From: Gammaproteobacteria bacterium
Lineage (GTDB): Bacteria > Pseudomonadota > Gammaproteobacteria > CAIRSR01
Direction: 5' to 3'
NCBI GenBank assembly: GCA_963575655.1
Contig: CAUYTY010000066.1
Coordinates: 1 to 50,935 of the forward strand
DNA: 50,935 bases
Shown here: one piece after another, positions 36,618-44,812 of the stretch
Numbering within the stretch: the first letter of the stretch is position 1
Layout of the letters: each line of letters opens with the position of its first letter
Notes under the pieces: model-generated
Databases searched by the model: none
What the model was told of the DNA's origin: nothing
Seen by the model: the letters and a program-made list of their open reading frames with translations, nothing else
Translations under genes and position numbers: made by a program

Positions 36618-37929
36618 GGTCCCTTTACGATTACGGGTCGCTGCGGGATTTTCTCTGTTAGGCGTTGTCGTTAGTTTGGCCCTGGGGGGTTGGCTGCACC
36701 TCGCCTCACACAATTTGGAAAAGCGCCTCATTGATGACGCCCTCAATGCTGAATTAGAAGATTATCAAGCACGATTGTCGCGTAATCCGAATTCTCTGCC
36801 CCCAGATACCGCCACCATCCGCGGCTACATCAGGCGTCCCAATGTTGCCGACGACCCCATTCCCGAGATGCTCAATGACCTCGCCGAGGGAATTTACACC
36901 TTGGAATTAGACGGAGTGAGCTACCGCGTCGTAATGCAAAAACGCGCGGGTATGACCCTGGTTATGCTCCATAACCGGACCTTGGTAGTACAACATTGGG
37001 AAAGATTTTCTTGGATCCTGATACTGGGAATAACGCTCGTTGCCTTGTTATCTGCGGCGGGTGGTTGGTGGCTCGCCGGGCGCGTTATTGCCCCCGTACA
37101 AGAACTGGCGAAACGAGTACGCGAATGTGATTCGTCCAACCTTGGCGTTATTCATCCTGACAGTGGCCAATTACCAAATGATGAGGTGGGTGAGCTAGCC
37201 CAGACTATCGAGGGCTATGTCCAGCGCCTACGGGCCTTTGTCGAGCGCGAGCGGGCCTTTGTCAGCAACGCCAGCCACGAGTTACGAACCCCGCTGGCGG
37301 TGATCCAGGGGGCGGTTGAGGTCCTGCAAGGCGACTCGCGACTCGACGAACGCACCCGTGCCCGGATCGACCGCATTGCTCGCGCTACCTACGGTATGAC
37401 CAATCTCACCACGGCACTCTTGATGCTCGCCCGTGAGGGTCGTACCAATCCCCCTCCGGCCTGTGAAGTCCACACGGTCTTGGCCGAGGTCGTGGAACTA
37501 CATCGCCCCCTCCTTTCACACAAGCCAGTTGTGCTGGAATGTGTGGTAACCGCATATCCGACACTCGCGGTAGAGCGTTCCCTGCTGATCATTGCCTTAG
37601 GCAACTTGGTACGCAACGCCTGCGTTTATACCGAGCGCGGCAGCGTGACCGTAACCTTAGACGAGACCCAACTACGGGTAGACGATACGGGTCCGGGAAT
37701 TCCACACGGAAATTTGAGTAGTTTATTCGAGCAGACGCGGCGGCATCAGGTCCATGGTGAGGGCATTGGTCTACCCCTGGTCAAGCGCATCGCCGCCCAT
37801 CAGGGTTGGCGCGTCGCGGTGGAGAGCCAGGTTGGGAAAGGGTCTTGCTTCCACCTACAGTTCCTACCGGAATCAAACAGCCAACCAATAACAAAATCGA
37901 GAGTTAACGATACCTTGACTAGTTATTAA
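36604..37929 (+). CDS. Membrane sensor histidine kinase
   Basis: The 441-residue kinase has two membrane spans (about residues 10-30 and 137-158) around a roughly 105-residue periplasmic sensor (ELDGVSYRVV, MTLVMLHNRTL). HAMP, HisKA (AFVSNASHELRTPLAVIQGA, His225) and HATPase_c follow (LIIALGNLVRNACVY; DDTGPGIP; GEGIGLPLVKRIAAH). Its ATG 36604 overlaps the regulator gene by 14 bases, and the longer open frame from 36481 would read through that gene's codons, so it is rejected. It should phosphorylate the OmpR-type partner. The signal is unknown; the periplasmic domain has no motif I recognise. Confidence 0.92.
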   Translation: MKNFRVPLRLRVAAGFSLLGVVVSLALGGWLHLASHNLEKRLIDDALNAELEDYQARLSRNPNSLPPDTATIRGYIRRPNVADDPIPEMLNDLAEGIYTLELDGVSYRVVMQKRAGMTLVMLHNRTLVVQHWERFSWILILGITLVALLSAAGGWWLAGRVIAPVQELAKRVRECDSSNLGVIHPDSGQLPNDEVGELAQTIEGYVQRLRAFVERERAFVSNASHELRTPLAVIQGAVEVLQGDSRLDERTRARIDRIARATYGMTNLTTALLMLAREGRTNPPPACEVHTVLAEVVELHRPLLSHKPVVLECVVTAYPTLAVERSLLIIALGNLVRNACVYTERGSVTVTLDETQLRVDDTGPGIPHGNLSSLFEQTRRHQVHGEGIGLPLVKRIAAHQGWRVAVESQVGKGSCFHLQFLPESNSQPITKSRVNDTLTSY

Positions 37930-38005
37930 CGATTTCTTCACATTCCGCTTGATACCCTGCATTGTGTTTTGGTTTTCCACACTATCCATTTGCAGAGGTA
38001 TATCA

Positions 38006-39826
38006 ATGCCATCATCAGATGCACACCCTCCCCTCCCTATTCATACGAAACAAACATTATACCCCGCATGGTTATTTGTGATATTCCCGTTTCTACGTTG
38101 GTGGGGCCAGGTCAGTCGCACAACTATCAAGGCCGATCTACTGGCCGGGTTGACCGGTGCGGTAGTGGTTTTACCTCAGGGCGTCGCCTTTGCAACCATT
38201 GCCGGAATGCCGCCGGAGTACGGGCTTTACGCAGGTATGGTTCCGGCAATTGTCGCTGCTCTTTGGGGGTCCTCTTGGCATTTGGTTTCTGGACCCACGA
38301 CGGCGGCCTCGATCGTACTATTTTCTGGTCTCTCCGCTTTGGCCGAGCCGGGCAGTGCTGATTATGTGCGTTTGGCACTAACCTTGACGTTCATGGTCGG
38401 CGTATTGGAGTTAGGAATGGGGCTGGCCCGTTTGGGCGCCTTGATTAATTTTGCTTCCCATTCCGTGGTAGTCGGTTTCACCGCTGGTGCGGCTTTCCTG
38501 ATCGCGGCCAATCAGATCAAAAATTTCTTTGGTATCAATATCCCTCGAGGGCTGCACTTCCACGAAATATTCGGCACCTTACTTCTGAATATCGGACACC
38601 TGAATCCCCTGGTTACCACGGTAGGTATCGCTACCATCACCCTCGGATTGGTGGTTCGCTATTGGTTTCCTCGCATCCCCTACATGATCGTTGCCATGGT
38701 CGGCGGAAGCTTAATCGCCTTTGCGTTCAATAAGGTTCTCGGAGTCGAACATACCGGCATCAGTACCGTGGGTTCCTTACCGGGCGGGTTGCCCCCCTTG
38801 TCACTGCCTGACTTGTCTTTCGAAACTATTCGACAACTGGCCCCGGTTGTGTTGGCAACGAGCCTATTTGCTCTCACCGAGGCGGTTTCCATCGCACGTT
38901 CCCTGGGGGCACGCGCCAATCAGCATATCGATGGCAATCAGGAGTTTATTGGTCAGGGATTGTCTAATATTGTCGGGTCATTCTTTTCTGGCTACGTGGC
39001 AACCGGTTCATTCAATCGAAGTGGGCTTAACTTTCAGTCTGGAGCAAGAACGCCACTCGCTGCAGTCGCTGCTGGCATTTTTTTAGCCGGGGTCGTGGCG
39101 CTGGTCGCGCCGTTAGCTGCCTATCTGCCTAACGCGGCCATGGCAGCAATTCTTTTCCTAGTTGCTTGGGGCCTGATCGACTTTCACGCGATACGTAACA
39201 TCATACGCACCAGCGATTCCGAGACAGTGGTGCTGGCAGTTACCTTTCTCTCCACCCTATTCTTGCAGTTAGAATTCGCCATCCTGTCTGGGATGCTTTT
39301 ATCCTTGGGATTGTACCTAAATCGTACCTCGCGCCCCAATCTAATCTCGCGAGTCCCGGACCCGAATAGCCCAGGGCGTGACTTTATCACCAACACCAAC
39401 CTTCCAGAGTGTCCACAATTCAAACTTGCTCGTTTGGATGGATCACTCTTCTTCGGTGCGGTCAGTCATGTGGCGGAAAGCCTCAAGCTAATGGAGGATC
39501 AAAATCCTGGTCAGAAACATATCGCTATCTCAGCCACTGGGGTAAATTTTATTGATGTGGCGGGGGCGGAACTTCTCGCTAATGAGGCCAATCGACGGCG
39601 GAATATTGGAGGGGGACTGTATCTAATCCGCACGAAACCGGAAGTACATGAAACACTTCGGCGAGGTGGTTATCTCGAAATTATCGGCGCGGAGAATCTT
39701 CTCTCTGGTAAAACCGAGACGATCGCTCATGTCGTCGCAAAACTCGACCCAGAAATATGCGCTACTTGTAAGGTACGAATCTTCCGCGAATGTGCTAGGA
39801 AATCTGGGGCTCAGACCGGGGGTTAA
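38006..39826 (+). CDS. SulP/SLC26-family anion transporter with STAS domain
   Basis: The 606-residue protein has about 12-14 membrane helices followed by a cytoplasmic STAS domain (about residues 455-570). Family motifs: ADLLAGLTGAVVVLPQGVAF, AGMPPEYGLYAGMVPAIVAA (TM1-2 loop) and GSFNRSGLNFQSGARTPLA. The STAS conserved loop reads GVNFIDVAGAELLANEA, with Asp in place of the usual Ser. SulP members move sulfate, bicarbonate or other anions; the substrate cannot be told. The last 20 residues contain a Cys cluster (CATCKVRIFREC). ATG 38006 was chosen for the AGAGGT site upstream. It follows the two-component pair on the same strand. Confidence 0.88.
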   Translation: MPSSDAHPPLPIHTKQTLYPAWLFVIFPFLRWWGQVSRTTIKADLLAGLTGAVVVLPQGVAFATIAGMPPEYGLYAGMVPAIVAALWGSSWHLVSGPTTAASIVLFSGLSALAEPGSADYVRLALTLTFMVGVLELGMGLARLGALINFASHSVVVGFTAGAAFLIAANQIKNFFGINIPRGLHFHEIFGTLLLNIGHLNPLVTTVGIATITLGLVVRYWFPRIPYMIVAMVGGSLIAFAFNKVLGVEHTGISTVGSLPGGLPPLSLPDLSFETIRQLAPVVLATSLFALTEAVSIARSLGARANQHIDGNQEFIGQGLSNIVGSFFSGYVATGSFNRSGLNFQSGARTPLAAVAAGIFLAGVVALVAPLAAYLPNAAMAAILFLVAWGLIDFHAIRNIIRTSDSETVVLAVTFLSTLFLQLEFAILSGMLLSLGLYLNRTSRPNLISRVPDPNSPGRDFITNTNLPECPQFKLARLDGSLFFGAVSHVAESLKLMEDQNPGQKHIAISATGVNFIDVAGAELLANEANRRRNIGGGLYLIRTKPEVHETLRRGGYLEIIGAENLLSGKTETIAHVVAKLDPEICATCKVRIFRECARKSGAQTGG

Positions 39827-39864
39827 AACAGATAGCACTACTAAAAACAATTTCGTTGCCTCTA

Positions 39865-39955
39865 GTTAACCAAAATTGCCATCGATCCGTCATTTCAACC
39901 GAGAATTATGGAGTGACGGACCTAATGGTTTACCAGGTAGCAACTTGGCGTTGAA
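39865..39955. mobile_element. TTAA-type inverted repeat pair
   Basis: GTTAACCAAAATTGCCATC (39865-39883) and CCAGGTAGCAACTTGGCGTT (39933-39952) are inverted end copies enclosing about 50 bp with a CCGTCA..TGACGG stem. It lies between the SulP and universal stress protein genes. Confidence 0.6.
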
Positions 39956-40011
39956 CAGTTCCACTCGTTTTTTTTCGTTGGTTTCAAAAACCACAGCGGA
40001 GTTTACAAAAT

Positions 40012-40524
40012 ATGTCTCAACCCATCATTCTTGCGGCAGTTGATCTCGATCATCGCGCCAGTACAGTCATTACTCACGCCAACCGACTCGCCGCCCTATG
40101 CCAAGGTCACCTAATGGTTGTTCATATTGTCGATTACGACAGTGTCTATGAAGATGATCACGGCTTTCCCCAACCTCCTGGGAAGATCCGAGAGGATATG
40201 ATACGTCACGCTCGAATGTCTTTATTTGGCATGATCCATCACCTGAATCTATCGACAAATCTAATTGAGATCCAGGTCAAAACGGGTCCCGTAGTGGACA
40301 CCCTAATAGACCTTGCTGCGACCATACACCCACGCTATGTGCTAATCGGGGCCTCTCGTTTCGGAATTTTAGGTTCAACGACAGGATTGGTTACGGCTTT
40401 TAATGCAGGTAGCAATGGGCAGCTTTTAGTTGTACCAAACACCAACACAGCTCTATCCAACTGGGACATAACCTCCCGAATACGCCAATGGATCGGACAA
40501 AACGTGGTGGCCCCGATAAAATAG
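40012..40524 (+). CDS. Universal stress protein family
   Basis: The 170-residue protein fits the UspA fold: ILAAVDLDHRASTVITHA at the start, VDTLIDLAATIHPRYVLIGA in the middle, then GSNGQLLVVPN at the end. The ATP-binding motif normally reads G-x2-G-x9-G-S; here it is GASRFGILGSTTGLVT, so the nucleotide loop is atypical. A 45-residue insert with DDHGFPQPPGKI follows strand 2. Universal stress proteins help survival in starvation or respiratory stress. It is followed by a terminator-like hairpin and is alone in its transcript. Confidence 0.75.
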   Translation: MSQPIILAAVDLDHRASTVITHANRLAALCQGHLMVVHIVDYDSVYEDDHGFPQPPGKIREDMIRHARMSLFGMIHHLNLSTNLIEIQVKTGPVVDTLIDLAATIHPRYVLIGASRFGILGSTTGLVTAFNAGSNGQLLVVPNTNTALSNWDITSRIRQWIGQNVVAPIK

Positions 40525-40584
40525 CTGTGAGACAATGATTTATGGGACGGGTTCTCAGCCCTTTGGATGTAACACTCGCCATCC

Positions 40585-40634
40585 CTGGGGCGTTGTCCCA
40601 GACTGCTATAGGATCGCGCCGTTGGCACCCCTGA
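40585..40634 (+). repeat. Dispersed repeat GGGGCGTTGCCCCA, copy 2
   Basis: CTGGGGCGTTGTCCCAGACT then GCTATAGGATCGCGCCGTTGG matches the copy at 18204-18254 in the same orientation, with a handful of substitutions. Confidence 0.7.
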
Positions 40635-40711
40635 ACAACTACAACGGTTACAACTGCACAAGCTATAAAATTCTCGTTCCTTAACTCAAGTTACTAGCTA
40701 GCGCGTTTTCT

Positions 40712-40740
40712 CCCCTCTCCCTCCGAGAGAGGGGCTTTTT
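40712..40740 (+). terminator. Intrinsic terminator after the usp gene
   Basis: CCCCTCTC (40712-40719) pairs perfectly with GAGAGGGG (40727-40734) around a seven-base loop, followed by CTTTTT. It is about 190 bp after the universal stress gene and oriented to end it. It is part of a dispersed repeat, as at 3815 and 4055. Confidence 0.7.
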
Positions 40741-40830
40741 CGCTTCCTATGTAGAAGCATAGGAACGATGTGTAAGAACAGGTGTTGGGGTTAAATGGGT
40801 AACCTGATCGATAAATCGATTGATGAGTTC

Positions 40831-42135
40831 TCAGAATAGTGATTTATTGAGAATCATATGAACAAAAACGCCGGCAGCATAGCCTGCTGCTACTGCTGGC
40901 GTCCAACGCAGATGGGCCATGAAAGTATAAATACCGCGTGACTGTCCCATCAGAGCTACCCCCGCCGCTGAACCAATCGATAATAGGCTCCCGCCAATGC
41001 CCGTTGTTAGCGTAATTAGTAACCATTGCCCATCTGACATATCGGGATGAATGGTGAGTACCGCGAACATCAGTGGGATATTATCAAGAATCGCTGAGAT
41101 TATTCCAATCAAAATATTCGCAGCACTCGGTCCTAACTGTCCGTACATTAACTGAGACATCACCGCTAAATATCCCAATACCCCCAGTGCCCCCACACAC
41201 ATCATAACACCATAGAAAAACAGCAAGGTGTCCCACTCAACAGCCACAATCTTGTGGAAAAAATCAAAAGCAAGTTCTCCTCTCGAGCGTCTTAAAAAGT
41301 ACGCTTGTAATTGCAGATAACCCAATCCTGTCATCATACCGAGCACCGGTGGCAGCGTAAAAAGGTTGTGAGCGACAATCGCAGTAATGATGGTGAGAAT
41401 AAATAGAACCGTGCTCACCACTGCCCCAGGTTTCAGCGTGATGTTCATATCTTGGGCGGATGGCGCCCCGGCTGGAACCGCCCAGTGCATGAATGCAGCA
41501 GGAACAACGAAACTAACCATGGCAGGTACGAACAGTACGAAGAACTCACTAAAACTCAGGACTCCTTTCTGCCAGACCATCAGGGTGGTAATATCTCCAA
41601 ATGGACTGAAGGTACCACCGGCATTAACAGCAACAACGATATTGATACACGAGAGGACGACAAAACCTGGCGAATTCCGACCCACTGCCAATACTACAGC
41701 ACACACTACTAATGCGGTGGTTAAATTGTCAGCAACCGATGAAATAAAGAAGGCCAATGTCCCAGTTATCCAAAAGAGAGCGCGATAGCTAAATCCTGAA
41801 CGGACCAACCATGCCTTGAGGACCGCAAAGACGTTTCGATCTTCAAGCGTGTTCACGTAGGTCATTGCCACCAACAAAAACAACATCAATTCGGCATATT
41901 CCAGAAAGACTTGGCGGAACGCTCCCTCTACTACATGCGATGGACCAAGACCACGATAGGAAAATGCAATAAGTATCCACAAGAGACCAGCGGCGACTAC
42001 CATCGGTTTTGATTTGCGTAGCTGAGTAGTTTCCTCCGTGATTACCAGCACATAGGCCAAGATGAATATTCCCAGCGCGGTAATTCCTGCCCAATGATTG
42101 GTAAGTTCGGGGAGGTGTTCAGTAATTTCAGTCAT
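40831..42135 (-). CDS. nhaD: NhaD-family Na+/H+ antiporter
   Basis: NhaD exports Na+ (or Li+) in exchange for protons, giving salt and alkali tolerance. The 434-residue protein has about 12 helices and family motifs: SSVADNLTTALVV (about 131-143), VVAVNAGGTFSPFGDITTLMVW (residues about 167-188) and ILDNIPLMFAVLTI in the C-terminal half. It follows the trehalose genes on the same strand with a 121-bp gap, so it may be the last gene of the stress block or have its own promoter. Confidence 0.9.
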   Translation of the reverse strand: MTEITEHLPELTNHWAGITALGIFILAYVLVITEETTQLRKSKPMVVAAGLLWILIAFSYRGLGPSHVVEGAFRQVFLEYAELMLFLLVAMTYVNTLEDRNVFAVLKAWLVRSGFSYRALFWITGTLAFFISSVADNLTTALVVCAVVLAVGRNSPGFVVLSCINIVVAVNAGGTFSPFGDITTLMVWQKGVLSFSEFFVLFVPAMVSFVVPAAFMHWAVPAGAPSAQDMNITLKPGAVVSTVLFILTIITAIVAHNLFTLPPVLGMMTGLGYLQLQAYFLRRSRGELAFDFFHKIVAVEWDTLLFFYGVMMCVGALGVLGYLAVMSQLMYGQLGPSAANILIGIISAILDNIPLMFAVLTIHPDMSDGQWLLITLTTGIGGSLLSIGSAAGVALMGQSRGIYTFMAHLRWTPAVAAGYAAGVFVHMILNKSLF

Positions 42136-42256
42136 ACTGATTATTATTGCTCCGATGAATGATGAGACATGGTGAGATTTCTTATGTTTTGATCGCTGCT
42201 ACGCTGCCCATCAGGGAGCAAAATCTATGGTTGCTTGGAATCAAAGCGAGGGTATA

Positions 42257-44059
42257 TCAGAATGCCTCTTCCCAATTCCTTGATAGACGCATCGCGCAAT
42301 TAATCAATCCGACCATTGAATAGGTCTGAGGATAGTTTCCCCATAACTCGCCGGTTTTCGGATGGATATCCTCGGAGAGTAGACCCAAGACAGATCGACG
42401 TTTCAGCACGGTCTCGAACAGGGCACATGCCTCACCCTTCTTTCCCAATGCCGCCAAGGCCTCGATATACCAGAAGGTGCAAATGGTGAAAGAAGTTTCC
42501 GGCAACCCGAAATCATCCTCGGTGGCGTAGCGCAACAACAGATCGCCACGTTTGAGGGTACGACCAACCGCAACGACAGTGGCCTTGAAACGGGGGTCAT
42601 CGGCGGAGAGGAAAGCCAATTCGTGCAGCAGCAATAGAGTTGCATCCAAGGCATTGCCTTCAAAGGTGGAAACAAAACTTCCGAGCTCAGCATTCCAAGC
42701 CCGGCGGGAAATATTGGCGTGCAATCTATCGGCCTGCTGCCGCCACCAAACCTGACGATTGGGTAGACCCAGGGTTACGGCTATTTTAGACAGACGGTCG
42801 CAACCGGCCCAACACATCACCGCCGAGAAAGTATGAATGGCCGAAAGCGCCCGTAATTCCCAAGGGCCAGCATCTGGCTGATCATAAACAACAATAGCAC
42901 GCCGCCCCAGGCCCTCAAGCCGCTCAAACAGTATTCTGTCGCCGGCCAATGGTAGACGACGATCGAAAAAGGCATGGGTTGCGGCTAAGATAACGCTGCC
43001 GTACACATCATTTTGGATCTGCAAATGAGCCTGATTACCAATGCGAACCGGACCCATACCTCGATAGCCCGATAATGCAGAAGCGGTATGCTCCTCTAAA
43101 TCGGTGCGTCGGGTAATGGCGTAACAGGGTTTCAGTGCCTGTTCATTACTCTCGCCCACAATATTGGTGATATAGCCGAGATATTCTTCCATAGTCCGCG
43201 TAGTGCCCAGGCGATTCAACGCATGGACCACAAAATAGGCATCACGTAGCCAGCAGAACCGGTAATCCCAGTTGCGTTCGGTAAATGGTGCCTCTGGGAT
43301 TGACGTAGTCAATGCCGCAACGATGGCCCCGGTTTCTTCGTAATTGCAGAGTTTCAGGGTAATGGCAGCACGAATCACCTCGTCCTGCCAATCAAAGGGG
43401 ATCGACAACGATCGTACCCAAGTCCGCCATCGATCTAGGGTACGCTCCAGAAATATCTGTGCAGTATCCTCGATCCCGGCATTGAGCCCCTCATCGGAAC
43501 CAAGAAACAAAGTGATCGTGTGTTCGACCACAAAGGCAGTCTCTTCGACCACATAGGACAGAGGTGCGGTGGTGGTCAAACGGAGCGCCCCAGACTGGCT
43601 CTGGAAGCGAATGTGGTTGGAACCGAGCGTAATTTGTGGTGTAAGTGCGCCATAATCGAAGCGTGGTCGCACTCGAATACGAATCCGTGGACGCCCTTGA
43701 ACCGGCACAATCCGCCGTACCAACATGGGCGGGCGGAACATGCGTTCAAATTGGGCAAAGCGCGGGGCAAAATCAATGATTTCTACCGCATTACCATCTT
43801 CATCTTCCAAACGTGTTGCTAATACCGCCGAATTAGATAAGTAATATTGCTGTCGGTGCTGGCAACCAATCAATTCCACGGCATAGTAGCCCCCATTGGT
43901 AGGATCCTCGGGATGAAACGAATTCTCGCCGTTGACCAGGGCATGGAATACCGGGTCACCATCAAAGCGCGGAAAACCCCACCAGACAATTGTCGCGTTT
44001 ACGTCAATCAGTGCAGCGACCGTACCATTTCCAATGACACCAAGCTCGAGGGTATTCAT
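42257..44059 (-). CDS. Glycoside hydrolase family 15 protein
   Basis: GH15 includes glucoamylases and bacterial/archaeal trehalases. The 600-residue protein has an N-terminal beta-sandwich (about 1-215) and an alpha/alpha barrel carrying ERNWDYRFCWLRDAYF (residues 261-276), the family hallmark. The C-terminal part has FTICTFWYIEALAALG. It begins directly after the stop of otsB, so it is co-translated with the trehalose-synthesis genes. A trehalase role is therefore plausible and would let the cell remove trehalose when stress ends, but alpha-1,4-glucan hydrolysis is not excluded. There is no signal peptide, so it is cytoplasmic. Confidence 0.9.
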   Translation of the reverse strand: MNTLELGVIGNGTVAALIDVNATIVWWGFPRFDGDPVFHALVNGENSFHPEDPTNGGYYAVELIGCQHRQQYYLSNSAVLATRLEDEDGNAVEIIDFAPRFAQFERMFRPPMLVRRIVPVQGRPRIRIRVRPRFDYGALTPQITLGSNHIRFQSQSGALRLTTTAPLSYVVEETAFVVEHTITLFLGSDEGLNAGIEDTAQIFLERTLDRWRTWVRSLSIPFDWQDEVIRAAITLKLCNYEETGAIVAALTTSIPEAPFTERNWDYRFCWLRDAYFVVHALNRLGTTRTMEEYLGYITNIVGESNEQALKPCYAITRRTDLEEHTASALSGYRGMGPVRIGNQAHLQIQNDVYGSVILAATHAFFDRRLPLAGDRILFERLEGLGRRAIVVYDQPDAGPWELRALSAIHTFSAVMCWAGCDRLSKIAVTLGLPNRQVWWRQQADRLHANISRRAWNAELGSFVSTFEGNALDATLLLLHELAFLSADDPRFKATVVAVGRTLKRGDLLLRYATEDDFGLPETSFTICTFWYIEALAALGKKGEACALFETVLKRRSVLGLLSEDIHPKTGELWGNYPQTYSMVGLINCAMRLSRNWEEAF

Positions 44060-44812
44060 TTATCTCTCCGTCAATGTCGTCGCCACGGCAGCAAGCCACA
44101 CTTTCAATTCTGATGGTGAGCTGATGTGGAACTGTGCTAGTAGTGATGGCGGATTACCAATCTTGATGGAAATCCCCTCCATGCGATTAATCACTTGGAA
44201 TCCACTTTCGTCAGTAACATCATCTCCGGCAAAGATGGGTATCCGCCCAATATAGGGGGGAATCGCCATGAAACGTTCAATGGCTTTACCTTTGTCGGCA
44301 TCCGCAGCGATGATCTCAACGACACTGTGGCCGGCGAGCAATCGGAAATCTTCTCCCAATTCTCGCATAGCGTATTCCGCTAGTGACCACGCATCAGGCT
44401 TGAGTTCAGGATTTTGACGATAATGCAGGGCAAGCGATTGAGATTTCTTTTCGATGAGCAGGCCAGGTAAGTGATACGCTCGCTCCTCAATCAATGGAAC
44501 GATATTGGTAATCGCCTCGTGCCGATGGCGGTCGTTCGGTATTGTGGTCCCGGCATGACGCCACTCGATACCATGAGTTCCCGCAGCATCGAATTGTCCC
44601 GAAAACATGCGATCGATATCCGTCAGCGCACGTCCACTAATCAGTGCCAATGCCCCGTCGAGTGCCTGACGGAGAACGCTCAATAGCGCCGGAAGAGTAG
44701 CAGAGATAATAACACTATCAGGCGTTTGGGCGATATCAATGAGGGTTCCATCAATATCCAGGAACAATGCCCAGTGACGACGATTCTCGATTACGGGAGG
44801 GGCTGCCCTCAT
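44060..44812 (-). CDS. otsB: Trehalose-6-phosphate phosphatase
   Basis: OtsB removes phosphate from trehalose 6-phosphate. The 250-residue HAD enzyme has motif I FLDIDGTLIDIA (nucleophile Asp in DIDGT), motif II ALISGR, GTHGIEWRH, a conserved Lys in the cap, and motif IV IFAGDDVTDESGF. It overlaps otsA by four bases (ATGA) and is abutted by the GH15 gene. The set otsA-otsB-GH15 is a common proteobacterial trehalose operon. Confidence 0.94.
   Translation of the reverse strand: MRAAPPVIENRRHWALFLDIDGTLIDIAQTPDSVIISATLPALLSVLRQALDGALALISGRALTDIDRMFSGQFDAAGTHGIEWRHAGTTIPNDRHRHEAITNIVPLIEERAYHLPGLLIEKKSQSLALHYRQNPELKPDAWSLAEYAMRELGEDFRLLAGHSVVEIIAADADKGKAIERFMAIPPYIGRIPIFAGDDVTDESGFQVINRMEGISIKIGNPPSLLAQFHISSPSELKVWLAAVATTLTER

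Larger units (their letters stand above)
40525..40830. other. Gap with repeats between convergent usp and nhaD
   Basis: These 306 bp hold the GGGGCGTTG repeat copy 2, a TTAA-type end motif (TTAACTCAAGTTACTAGCTA, 40681-40700), an intrinsic terminator and a TTCCTATG..CATAGGAA hairpin near 40744-40765. No gene is seen. Confidence 0.75.
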
